Below are positions 57,241 through 64,000 of a stretch of 64,000 nt of DNA, one piece after another. A program made the translations under genes and the position numbers. The notes under the pieces were generated by a model. It was given only the letters and a program-made list of their open reading frames with translations, was not told the origin of the DNA and searched no databases. Numbering within the stretch: position 1 is the first letter of the stretch; each line of letters starts with the position of its first letter. The stretch lies in contig NZ_RKHG01000001.1 of assembly GCF_003752415.1 (NCBI RefSeq), forward strand, positions 2,790,001 through 2,854,000, written 5' to 3'. Source of the stretch: Luteococcus japonicus. GTDB taxonomy: Bacteria; Actinomycetota; Actinomycetes; Propionibacteriales; Propionibacteriaceae.

Positions 57241-59118
57241 ATGTTTCGACGCAAGCCCACGTTCACCCCCGACGCCGCCATCCAGCATGCCTTCGGGCTG
57301 CTGGAGCAGGGAGGCCACCCAGCCACCGTGCTCCGCTGGCTGGAGCGGCAGAAGGTGCCGACCGAGATGCTGGCCGCTGCTTGCCATGAGCGAGGGACCA
57401 CCGCCGCCCAGGTGTTTGGGCTGGACGTGCCCGAACCTCAAGCTCCGCAGACTGGTGATGTGGCCCCCTCACCGGAGCAGGGCTTCTTCCTGGTGGACGA
57501 GCCCGGCGAGGAGTGGACTCCCGCCGAGATTGGCACCCACTGGACGACGTTGGTCAGGAATGCTCAGGCTGAGGGCATCACTCCCGGCGTCGTGGAATGG
57601 TCCACGGTCCACGGCTGCTGGGTTATCCGCCCGCAGCGCACCAAGGTGCTCCAGCTCGCGGCCAACGTCCGCCCAACCGATGGCGAACGCGTCGCGGCGT
57701 TGTATCCCGACCACGAGCTGGTGGAGTTCCGCCCCTACGAGCGGCGGGCGGTCATCGGGGAGCTGGCGCCCGCCGAACGACAGGCCCGCCAGGTCGTCGC
57801 TGGATTGCTGGGATGCCGTCCATGGGAGCTCCAGGTGCAGGTATGCATGGCCAAGCCCGGCGTCGGCCACCCCGTCGAATGGGTGATGCTGGAGGGCCAG
57901 CCTCTACTGACGCTGGCCCGAGACAAGATGGCCAAGATTCTCGAAACCGCCATGCTGCACCTGCCCGGCGGGTCCGAAGGATGGCGCACCGCATGGCAGG
58001 AACACCTGGGGCGCGCCGTCCTCATCTATGGCGAGCCAGAACGTCTGCCTGCGCTGGCCGAGCTGCTGCCCACCCTGGAAATGGGCGGTTCGTGGAGTCA
58101 GCTCCCCATGGGCCTCGACCCCCGTCAGCGGACGGTTGCCCTGGACCTGAAGCTCGGGCCCCATGCCGGCATCTGGGCACCCACGGGCGCAGGAAAGACC
58201 GTGCTGCTGTTGGGGCTTGTGGCGCAGGCGCTCACGCGCGGTCACCAAGTGGTCATCATCGACCCCTCGAAAATGGGTGCGGACTTTGTGCCGGTCAAGG
58301 CATGGGCCGCCGCATGGGGAGACACCATCCCGCGCGCTGCTGCCATCCTCCGGGCGGTCTATGGCGAGGTGGAACGACGCCGCCAGCTCTGCGCCTCCTA
58401 TGGCGTCGGATTCTGGGAGGACTTGCCAGCCGACCTGCGCGCTGAGAAGGGCATCCAACCCATGCTCGTGGTGGTGGACGAATTCGTTTCGCTGGCACTG
58501 CCTCGCACGGTCAACAAGGCTCTGGACAAGGACCATCCGCTTCGCCTGGAGGCCGAGGAGGTCAACGGCTACAAGGCAGAAATCAGCGAGTACGTCGGCC
58601 GGATTGCCCGTGAGGCGAGGTTTGTCGGCGTCCACCTGGCGCTCGCTGCCCAGCGGCCAGATGCTGCCATCATCTCGGGCGAGATGCGCTCCAACCTGAC
58701 CTCAGTGGTGCAGCTCACGCGTCCGGGAGCCGTCCCCAGCCGTGAGGCCTTGGGGATGGCGTTCACTGCGGATGCGGTGCCTGCTGCTGCCGAGACCCTC
58801 GCAACTCTGGACGACGGCAAGAGCCGAGGCTTGGCCGTCATCGCTGCCGACGGTGGTGGGGTCAGCGGATTCCGGGTGGCCTACGCCCCCAGCCAGGCGA
58901 TTGCGGAGCGGCTGGAGGAACTCGGGGTGCCTTCCCCACGTAAGCTGGAGGTCGCCATGCAGCAGGATGAGCCGCAAGTGAGGCACATCCCCAGCCAGGA
59001 GGACCTGTTCGCGGAGGCCGTGACCGTCGACGCGTTCGACCCCGTGGGCGATGCCCCCGGTGGCGATGTGGACCTCTCAGCCTTGGTCACAGGTGCCAGC
59101 GAGGGCCTCTGGGACTGA
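57241..59118 (+). CDS. FtsK/SpoIIIE-type DNA translocase (TraSA/TraB-like)
   Basis: The 625-residue motor has a Walker A APTGAGKT near residue 318, Walker B MLVVVDEF near 412 and the FtsK-like sensor region REARFVGVHLALAAQRPDAAIISGEMRSNL (about 460-490). The N-terminal 300 residues are unique and lack a membrane helix, so docking probably depends on the protein encoded just upstream. In actinomycete elements one such hexameric ATPase moves double-stranded DNA between mycelial cells or mating partners. The absence of a relaxase agrees with that mode. No Shine-Dalgarno precedes the ATG at 57241, so it probably relies on coupling. Confidence 0.85.
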   Translation: MFRRKPTFTPDAAIQHAFGLLEQGGHPATVLRWLERQKVPTEMLAAACHERGTTAAQVFGLDVPEPQAPQTGDVAPSPEQGFFLVDEPGEEWTPAEIGTHWTTLVRNAQAEGITPGVVEWSTVHGCWVIRPQRTKVLQLAANVRPTDGERVAALYPDHELVEFRPYERRAVIGELAPAERQARQVVAGLLGCRPWELQVQVCMAKPGVGHPVEWVMLEGQPLLTLARDKMAKILETAMLHLPGGSEGWRTAWQEHLGRAVLIYGEPERLPALAELLPTLEMGGSWSQLPMGLDPRQRTVALDLKLGPHAGIWAPTGAGKTVLLLGLVAQALTRGHQVVIIDPSKMGADFVPVKAWAAAWGDTIPRAAAILRAVYGEVERRRQLCASYGVGFWEDLPADLRAEKGIQPMLVVVDEFVSLALPRTVNKALDKDHPLRLEAEEVNGYKAEISEYVGRIAREARFVGVHLALAAQRPDAAIISGEMRSNLTSVVQLTRPGAVPSREALGMAFTADAVPAAAETLATLDDGKSRGLAVIAADGGGVSGFRVAYAPSQAIAERLEELGVPSPRKLEVAMQQDEPQVRHIPSQEDLFAEAVTVDAFDPVGDAPGGDVDLSALVTGASEGLWD

Positions 59119-59124
59119 CGGAAC

Positions 59125-59160
59125 AACACCCCCGCCACGGCGAACCGTGGCGGGGGTGTT
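59125..59160. terminator. Strong bidirectional terminator
   Basis: A perfect 16-bp stem (59125-59140 with 59145-59160) and a CGAA tetraloop, between the convergent translocase and lipoprotein genes. Arms begin AACACCCCCG on both strands. Confidence 0.85.
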
Positions 59161-59176
59161 GTGTGTTCTCCGGAGG

Positions 59177-60583
59177 TCAGGGCCAGCTCTTGTGGATGCG
59201 CTCGACCTCAGTCATCAACTGGGTCATCGCCTGCCCCTTGTCGTCCATGAAGGCGTCGCCCGTTCCCGAGATGGAGACGTGCTTGCCACCCTCCGCCCAT
59301 TCGACGGCAACCAGCTTGTCAGTGGTGTTCTTGGCCAACCACGCATTCGGCCCAAGCTGCGGCAGCGGGGTCACGGTGCCGTGTTCGCGGTCGTAGGCCT
59401 GCATCTTCTGCATGGCCGAAGGTGACCCGTCGGCCAACAGCCGCACGTTGACACAGTTGCCTCCCGCGCACCACGCCTTTCCCTCCTGGATGGCCTTGGA
59501 TTGAACGCTGGTGCCGAGGATGCGCTGGGCTGCGGTGCCGAGCAGAACTCCGCTGGCTCCCTTGCCCGGTTCGACCGGTTCAGGTGTTGCCGGAGTTGCC
59601 GACCCAGGCGCGGGTGCGCTGGCAGGTGTTCCCTTGACGGCCTTGGCGATGCGGTCGGCCCAAGACTGGAGTGCATAGCCATCCATCGTGAGCGGGTTCA
59701 ACATGGTCTCGACATAGAGGTCAGGGTTGCCGCCGGTCGATGCGGGCTTCTCGGCAGTTGCCCGTCCAATGGTGAACTCCAGACGAGCGCGGTCATCCCC
59801 ACTGCCCTCGCCTTGGTAGGTGCAGCTCAGAGCACCGTTCTCCTTCAGAGAAGAACTCAGCTCGGGAACACCGGGCCACGAGAGCAGGCCAGCCACCGAC
59901 GAGGGCTCGCCCACCAGAGAAAGGCACGTCTTGGTGAGTTCGTCGTCGGAGGCATCCTTGTCGGGGAATGCCGTCTCACCCTTGGGCGACAGCTCGGCAT
60001 CGCCCAGTGCCGGGGCAGGCGGCACGTCGGTTGCGCCAGAAGCCTTCGCGTGGGAGGCCACTTGTTCCTTCCACGAGAGCGCTTCGGACGTGTTCGGCGG
60101 GGTGGAGTCATCGGCATCAATGGTGAACGTGACGCACAGGTCACCATCCGCCTTGACCATCTCGGTGCCGGAGTTCTTCGCGGCTTGGCACTCGGCGTTC
60201 TTCGTGATGCTGAAATTCACACCGTGGAATCGGTCGTCCCCCTCGGTGAACTCGCAGGTCAGACCAGCCTTCGAGTCGACCTTGCTGGCGGCCACCGTAA
60301 AGGGGAGTCCGAACAAGCGTGTCACCTCGGCCTTGCCTCCCGAGAGTTTGGCGCACGCGTTTGTCAGCTTCCAGCTGTTGGACTCTGCCGGGCCTAGGCT
60401 CAGCAGCTCGGCCACGTTCACGTCTGCAAAGGACGCCCCCGGTTGCGCCTGCGAGGTGTCCTTTTCGCTGGGTGCCCCGGACTGTGCGGGGGTCTCTGCT
60501 GGCACCTCGGCTGCACCTGCGCTGCATCCGGCGGCTAGGGCGAGCATGACCAGCCCCGTCGCGATTCGGCCTCGGTTCTTCAT
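59177..60583 (-). CDS. Large lipoprotein of unknown function in the element
   Basis: A 468-residue lipoprotein (lipobox ALAAGC, Cys about 20; then a Ser/Pro/Glu-rich linker). The body contains two related modules, each with a Cys pair: NACAKLSGGKAEVTRLFGLPFTV...LTCEF and KTCLSLVGEPSSVAGLLSWPGVPEL...LSCTYQG. They look like repeated DUF3558-type domains seen in actinobacterial lipoproteins; that assignment is tentative. GGAG precedes the ATG at 60583, which overlaps the stop of the upstream excisionase-like gene. Confidence 0.7.
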   Translation of the reverse strand: MKNRGRIATGLVMLALAAGCSAGAAEVPAETPAQSGAPSEKDTSQAQPGASFADVNVAELLSLGPAESNSWKLTNACAKLSGGKAEVTRLFGLPFTVAASKVDSKAGLTCEFTEGDDRFHGVNFSITKNAECQAAKNSGTEMVKADGDLCVTFTIDADDSTPPNTSEALSWKEQVASHAKASGATDVPPAPALGDAELSPKGETAFPDKDASDDELTKTCLSLVGEPSSVAGLLSWPGVPELSSSLKENGALSCTYQGEGSGDDRARLEFTIGRATAEKPASTGGNPDLYVETMLNPLTMDGYALQSWADRIAKAVKGTPASAPAPGSATPATPEPVEPGKGASGVLLGTAAQRILGTSVQSKAIQEGKAWCAGGNCVNVRLLADGSPSAMQKMQAYDREHGTVTPLPQLGPNAWLAKNTTDKLVAVEWAEGGKHVSISGTGDAFMDDKGQAMTQLMTEVERIHKSWP

Positions 60584-60798
60584 TCCTGCTCCTTCACGTT
60601 GGGGTCTTTGATGAGCACGTACCAGCGCCGACCAACCTGTTGAAAGCCCAAACTCCCGGCCTTCCCTGCCTTGGCCGCCCGCTGGCATCTGGCGCGCAGA
60701 GCCTCGGGGGATGGGGCACCCACGAGCCGGTAGGCCTCCGACAGCGGGACCAACGTCTCACCCGGCCCCAGTTCGACGGGGGTGGTGTCCCTGGTCAT
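60580..60798 (-). CDS. Excisionase-like small DNA-binding protein
   Basis: A 72-residue protein with a MerR/excisionase-type winged helix pattern: LVPLSEAYRLVGAPSPEALRARCQRAAKAG (helix-turn-helix) and SLGFQQVGRRWYVLIKD (wing). GGGAGG seven bases before the ATG at 60798 fixes the start. Small proteins of this kind direct excision with serine or tyrosine integrases, and it lies close to both recombinase genes. It could instead regulate the downstream lipoprotein, with which it overlaps by 4 bases. Confidence 0.6.
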   Translation of the reverse strand: MTRDTTPVELGPGETLVPLSEAYRLVGAPSPEALRARCQRAAKAGKAGSLGFQQVGRRWYVLIKDPNVKEQE

Positions 60799-60968
60799 GC
60801 TCGATTTCCTCCCAATGGACTGCTGACCCTGTCTAGCGAGGAATGGAGGCCACGTCACCACACGACGAAACAGGGTGTTGCGCGGTGATACGAGATGGAA
60901 CGCGACGCTTCACGACGGATATGCACCCTTGGGAGTTGCAGATTCGCTGGCCAATCCTCAGGAATGTG

Positions 60969-61012
60969 AGTGTCGGGCAGTCCGAGAAACGAAGGTTTCC
61001 GGGACCGACACT
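60969..61012 (+). promoter_or_regulatory. Inverted repeat before the serine recombinase gene
   Basis: AGTGTCGG (60969-60976) and CCGACACT (61005-61012) flank a 28-base centre that also holds GAAAC/GTTTC. It ends 8 bases before ATG 61021. This could be a recombinase operator or a res/crossover site. Confidence 0.5.
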
Positions 61013-61020
61013 GACTCGTC

Positions 61021-61656
61021 ATGACCACGCGTCCAGATATCGTCCGAGAACCCGAGAATGTCCCAGAACTCCCTGACACCGATTCCGGGACGCCGGTGGT
61101 GGCCTATCTCCGAGTGAGCACATCCGGGCAGTCGGTCGATAGCCAGCGGCTGGCCATCGAGCGGTCGGGCTTCACCATCCAGCGCGAGTTCGTGGATTCG
61201 GCCTCGGGCGCTCGTGCTGACCGCCAAGGACTGGGGGACCTCCTTGTCTGGGTCCGGGAGGGTGATGTGGTCGTCACCTACTCGCTCAGCCGTCTCTCCA
61301 GGTCCACCCGTGACCTCCTGGGCATCATTGAGCAACTGGAGGCCAAGGGGGCCCAGCTCGTCTCCGTCACCGAGGCCATCGACACGGCGACTCCTGCTGG
61401 CCGACTGCTCATCACGGTGCTGTCTAGCATCGCCGCGTTCGAGCGGGAGACGCTGGTAGACAGGACCAAGGCCGGTCTTGACGTGGCCCGTGCCAAGGGC
61501 CGAAGGCTGGGCCGTCCCCCGACTGATGCCGCGCTGGTCCGGGAGGTCGAGCGGTTGCGCGCCCAGGGCATGAGCGCTGCGGCTGCCTGCCGCGAGGTGG
61601 GCATCGGTCGTGCGACCTACTACGCCCACGCCGCCGCCGAGAAATCTCATATGTGA
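61021..61656 (+). CDS. Serine recombinase of the resolvase/invertase family
   Basis: The 211-residue protein has the catalytic Ser in VAYLRVSTSGQSVDSQR (about residue 34), the SLSRLSRSTRDLLGI active-site Arg region, SIAAFERETLVDRTKAGL (long E helix) and a C-terminal helix-turn-helix (GMSAAAACREVGIGRATYYAHA). The N-terminal 24 residues are an extension. It may resolve element multimers or invert DNA. It is convergent with the integrase, and the palindrome ATCTCATATGTGAGAT (61644-61659) spans its stop codon. Confidence 0.9.
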   Translation: MTTRPDIVREPENVPELPDTDSGTPVVAYLRVSTSGQSVDSQRLAIERSGFTIQREFVDSASGARADRQGLGDLLVWVREGDVVVTYSLSRLSRSTRDLLGIIEQLEAKGAQLVSVTEAIDTATPAGRLLITVLSSIAAFERETLVDRTKAGLDVARAKGRRLGRPPTDAALVREVERLRAQGMSAAAACREVGIGRATYYAHAAAEKSHM

Positions 61657-61674
61657 GATGAACGGGGTGAGAGC

Positions 61675-63303
61675 TTAGGCCTCGCCGCTGCCGATATCCG
61701 CAACCTGCGCCATATCGAGGTCGCCATCCGATGTTCGTGGCAAGGGCTCCACACCGATTGCATATGGGGCGACCGCCCGCCAGACGGCTTGGCGCACTGA
61801 GGGGGAGAGCGCAGGAGCATCATTGAGCTGGTCGAGCAGCCAGTCGGGTGCATCGGGCAGCGGCCAGGTCAGCCCTGACCAGTCGGGGCGGTGGTGGGAA
61901 GAATGCCAACTGTCGAAGGAGGGCTCGTCCAGCCACTCCACCGTGATGGAGCCCTCCCGCAGGCCCACACGTTGCCCCTTCTTGCGCACGCCCGTGGGCG
62001 GCGGCAGTGGCGGCAGGGTCACCACCATCGTGGCCGCGAGGACCTGACGCAGTGCATGCAAGGGGAGCGCAAGGATGGTCTGGCTCACGTTGTAGGCGCG
62101 GGGCTTGGGTCCTTCCCAGCCCATGGTGGCCAGCTCGCGCCCCATGGCCTCAATTTCGCTCCTGAGGCGTTCGATGGCGGGCAACGCGGTGCTTCGGGGC
62201 AGGAGGTCGGCCACGTAATCTTCCGTCACCTCAGCCAGCTTCCTTTCAGCCTCCGTGAGCCGTTCGGACAGCCGTGCGGCGGGGTCGGGGGCATCATTGC
62301 GAGGCAGGAGTGCCGCCTTCGCGCTGGCTATTTCCAGCCGCCAGAGCAGCAGAGCCATGACGGCCCTGTCGATGTCCTCCCGGTCGCGGTTGAGGTGGGC
62401 GTTGGTCCGGCACCGGTAGGCCTGTCGCTTGCCCCCGGCGGTGTTCATCACGCCGCCGGCAATCATGGACTCACCGCACTTGCCGCAGATGAACAGGCCC
62501 GTTCCGAGCCCTTGGACGACGCCGCGCTCATGGCCGGTGTAGCGGCGGTTGGGAGAGTTGAGGATGACCTCGGCGCGGCGGAAGACCTCGCGGGGGATGA
62601 GCGGCTCCCATTGAGGCTCGACATCGAAGACTTCGCCTCGAAAGGTCGAAATCCCCGCGTACACGGGTTGAGTCAGTCGGCTGCGAATGACCGTTCGGCT
62701 TGATGGTGCATCTGGCGCTATCTGGATGAAGGCGTCGCGGGCTGCCTCCAGGTTGTGGGTGCGGATGAAGGTCTCGAACAGGGTCGGGATGGCCAGGCAG
62801 GCTTCCTCCGTGGCTGTCCCATCTGCGTTGTATCCCCAGATACGCCCCGAGGTGAGTAGGCCTTTCTGAGCCTTCGCCCTGGCAGCCGCGATGACGCGCT
62901 CGGACTTGTGCTGGGACTCGAACCGGCTGACCACCGTCAGGATGCTGCCGCTCATCACCGCCGAGGCATCACTGGTGTCAACGATGGTGCCGGTGACGGG
63001 ATGGATTAGCAGACCATTGATGCGCAGCAGTCGTTGCAGGTCGTCCAGCGAGCGGGTTACCCGGTCGAGATGCCAGCACAGGAGCACGTCTGCCCGACCG
63101 GATGTGAGTAGCTCCACCGTCCGCTCGAAGGCCGGACGACGAACACCGCTGTACGCACTGACGGAGTTGTCCACGCACACCTCGATGACCTCGTACCCCT
63201 CGCGTCGGGCCAGCGCCCGGCACTCCAGCTCCTGGCGCTCCACGCCAGCTCCGTCTCGCTGGTCCAGCGAGATGCGGCAGTAGATGACGGCGGCACGAGG
63301 CAT
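61675..63303 (-). CDS. Large serine integrase
   Basis: The 542-residue enzyme has an N-terminal catalytic domain with Ser in VIYCRISLDQRDGAGVERQ (about residue 11), a recombinase domain, a zinc ribbon (FICGKCGESM ... YRCRTNAH, about 295-325) and a coiled-coil (RLSERLTEAERKLAEVTEDY, about 360-380) used in synapsis. It catalyses attP x attB integration. The ATG at 63303 has TAGGCT 7 bases upstream (leaderless). It reads away from the right junction 30 bases upstream, as integrases usually do. The C-terminal 100 residues are Pro/Trp-rich. Confidence 0.93.
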   Translation of the reverse strand: MPRAAVIYCRISLDQRDGAGVERQELECRALARREGYEVIEVCVDNSVSAYSGVRRPAFERTVELLTSGRADVLLCWHLDRVTRSLDDLQRLLRINGLLIHPVTGTIVDTSDASAVMSGSILTVVSRFESQHKSERVIAAARAKAQKGLLTSGRIWGYNADGTATEEACLAIPTLFETFIRTHNLEAARDAFIQIAPDAPSSRTVIRSRLTQPVYAGISTFRGEVFDVEPQWEPLIPREVFRRAEVILNSPNRRYTGHERGVVQGLGTGLFICGKCGESMIAGGVMNTAGGKRQAYRCRTNAHLNRDREDIDRAVMALLLWRLEIASAKAALLPRNDAPDPAARLSERLTEAERKLAEVTEDYVADLLPRSTALPAIERLRSEIEAMGRELATMGWEGPKPRAYNVSQTILALPLHALRQVLAATMVVTLPPLPPPTGVRKKGQRVGLREGSITVEWLDEPSFDSWHSSHHRPDWSGLTWPLPDAPDWLLDQLNDAPALSPSVRQAVWRAVAPYAIGVEPLPRTSDGDLDMAQVADIGSGEA

Positions 63304-63333
63304 ACGCGTCAGCCTAGAACAGGGGTCTGACAA

Positions 63334-63449
63334 TCATCGACAGACACCAGTGCCATGACTGGGGCAATAACCTCCGGGGTTCCTACATGGTCATTGAAGC
63401 AGTCATAGACAGACGCCCGTGCCATGACTGGGACAATAACCACCGGGCA
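63334..63449. repeat. Tandem att-like repeats, right attachment region (attR)
   Basis: Two copies of about 46 bases lie 69 bases apart (63334-63380 and 63403-63449). Both contain GTGCCATGACTGGG and CAATAACC. On the minus strand they encode [13 protein letters not shown] followed by one residue and a stop. The right copy is the actual end of msrA; the left copy has no gene body. The left end of the element carries the third, different msrA end (40558). Confidence 0.75.
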
Positions 63450-63951
63450 CACGGTCCAGGTACTGCTGGTGGAATTCCTCGGCCAGCCAGAACTGCCCGG
63501 CCGCCTCGATCGTCGTGGTGATGGAGCCGTAGCCCGCGGCGGACAGGCTGGTCTGGAAGGTGGCCCGCATCCGCGCAGCCGTTTCGGCCTGCTCGTCGTC
63601 GACCGTGAACAGCGCCGAGCGGTACTGGCTGCCGACGTCATTGCCCTGCCGGTCACCCTGCGTTGGGTCGTGGTTCTCGAAGAAGACCCGCAGCAGCTCC
63701 TCGTAGCCCACCACCGACGGGTCGAAGACCACGCGCACCGTCTCCGCGTGCCCGGTTCGTCCGGTGCAGGTCTGCTCATAGCTGGGGTTGGCCAGCTGCC
63801 CGCCCATGTAGCCCACGGCCGTCGACAACACCCCGTCGTGCTGCCAGAAGAGCTTCTCCGCGCCCCAGAAACAGCCCATGGCGAAGTAGGCCGTCCGGCT
63901 GCCGGGGAAGTCACGGTCCAGGGGATCACCAAAGATGCGATGGAAGAGCAT
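63403..63951 (-). CDS. msrA: Peptide-methionine (S)-S-oxide reductase MsrA with element-supplied C-terminus
   Basis: The 182-residue enzyme reduces methionine-S-sulfoxide in proteins. The catalytic Cys is in [13 protein letters not shown] (about residue 27), [24 protein letters not shown] is the substrate region and the recycling Cys pair is in [13 protein letters not shown] at the end. The last 13 codons come from the integrated element, and the ancestral ending (PHGYCPVHATGVTCG) is stranded at 40558. Both resolving cysteines are kept, so the enzyme should work. TAGTGT lies 6 bases before the ATG at 63951 (leaderless). Confidence 0.95.
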   Translation of the reverse strand: MLFHRIFGDPLDRDFPGSRTAYFAMGCFWGAEKLFWQHDGVLSTAVGYMGGQLANPSYEQTCTGRTGHAETVRVVFDPSVVGYEELLRVFFENHDPTQGDRQGNDVGSQYRSALFTVDDEQAETAARMRATFQTSLSAAGYGSITTTIEAAGQFWLAEEFHQQYLDRVPGGYCPSHGTGVCL

Positions 63952-63984
63952 GCCTGCACACTAGCTCGCGCCTACGCTGGGGTC

Positions 63985-64000
63985 ATGACGAGCAATCCCG
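63985..64000 (+). CDS. Start of a gene cut by the window edge
   Basis: ATG at 63985 (MTSNP...) divergent from msrA, with TACGCT 6 bases upstream as in other leaderless genes here. Only five codons are visible and no function can be given. Confidence 0.35.

Larger units (their letters stand above)
40600..63450. mobile_element. Integrated AICE-like mobile element in msrA, about 22.8 kb
   Basis: The element is bounded by the msrA 3' remnant on the left and the altered msrA end on the right. It contains a large serine integrase reading away from the right junction, a second serine recombinase, an excisionase-like gene, a prim-pol/helicase replicase, an FtsK/TraSA-type translocase with a membrane partner, an iteron array and about a dozen cargo genes. 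There is no relaxase or type IV secretion gene, as in AICEs, which move double-stranded DNA with one translocase. Boundaries are good to within about 15 bases; the exact crossover dinucleotide cannot be fixed by eye. Confidence 0.85.

Noticed and set aside
59177-59395. Idea that the right end of the element lies at the strong terminator near 59.1 kb
   Set aside because: The excisionase-like, recombinase and integrase genes lie beyond it, and the msrA junction at 63.4 kb gives a better boundary.

Overview
The window is high-GC actinobacterial DNA, most likely from the family Propionibacteriaceae. It carries B12-dependent methylmalonyl-CoA mutase (mutA-mutB) with its GTPase chaperone meaB, the core of propionic fermentation, a complete nitrate reductase operon, and an rRNA operon whose 16S gene could settle the genus. 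I do not name a genus from memory.

Layout. 1-5.7 kb: a zinc metallopeptidase, a lipoprotein, an SRPBCC protein, a DUF2271 gene cut by an in-frame stop beside an ApbE flavin transferase, a frameshifted small membrane gene and an EcsC-family gene. 5.8-11.4 kb: meaB, mutB and mutA on the minus strand behind a cobalamin riboswitch. 11.6-17.3 kb: two rrn promoters, 16S, 23S and 5S rRNA (no tRNA in the spacer) and a strong terminator, followed at 17.3-18.7 kb by an intact ISL3-family insertion sequence. 19.3-23.5 kb: molybdenum cofactor genes (a moeB-like gene, moaE, a damaged moaA, moaD, mog, moeA). 23.5-33.1 kb: narG-narH-narJ-narI and two narK-type transporters, all minus strand, with mobA divergent from narG. 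Cofactor genes and nitrate reductase thus form one functional block, although moaA as read is broken and moaC is absent from the window. 33.9-40.5 kb: a dicarboxylate/amino-acid symporter, an unrecognised membrane protein, a secreted GH3 glycosidase and a MATE exporter; the last two diverge across two palindromic operators.

From about 40.6 to 63.45 kb lies an integrated mobile element of about 22.8 kb, inserted in the 3' end of msrA. Its left edge carries a stranded msrA 3' end; its right edge holds msrA with a substitute C-terminus, plus a second copy of that substitute. The element has a large serine integrase, a second serine recombinase, an excisionase-like protein, a primase-polymerase/helicase replicase, an FtsK/TraSA-type translocase, a sigma-like regulator, a stand-alone M41-like peptidase and many unrecognised cargo genes. 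Immediately downstream of the replicase operon is a strong candidate replication origin: about 13 TTGTCCCA iterons, a 37-bp inverted repeat and an AT-rich TATG tract. Four element genes share a leader of fixed length whose hairpin includes the start codon. The whole resembles an actinomycete integrative and conjugative element (AICE) of the prim-pol type, but with a serine integrase and an iteron origin.

A recurring signal throughout is a TANNNT -10 hexamer 6-8 bases before the start codon, pointing to many leaderless mRNAs. Three chromosomal genes (DUF2271, the small membrane gene near 4.6 kb, moaA) carry lesions that are either real decay or sequence errors.
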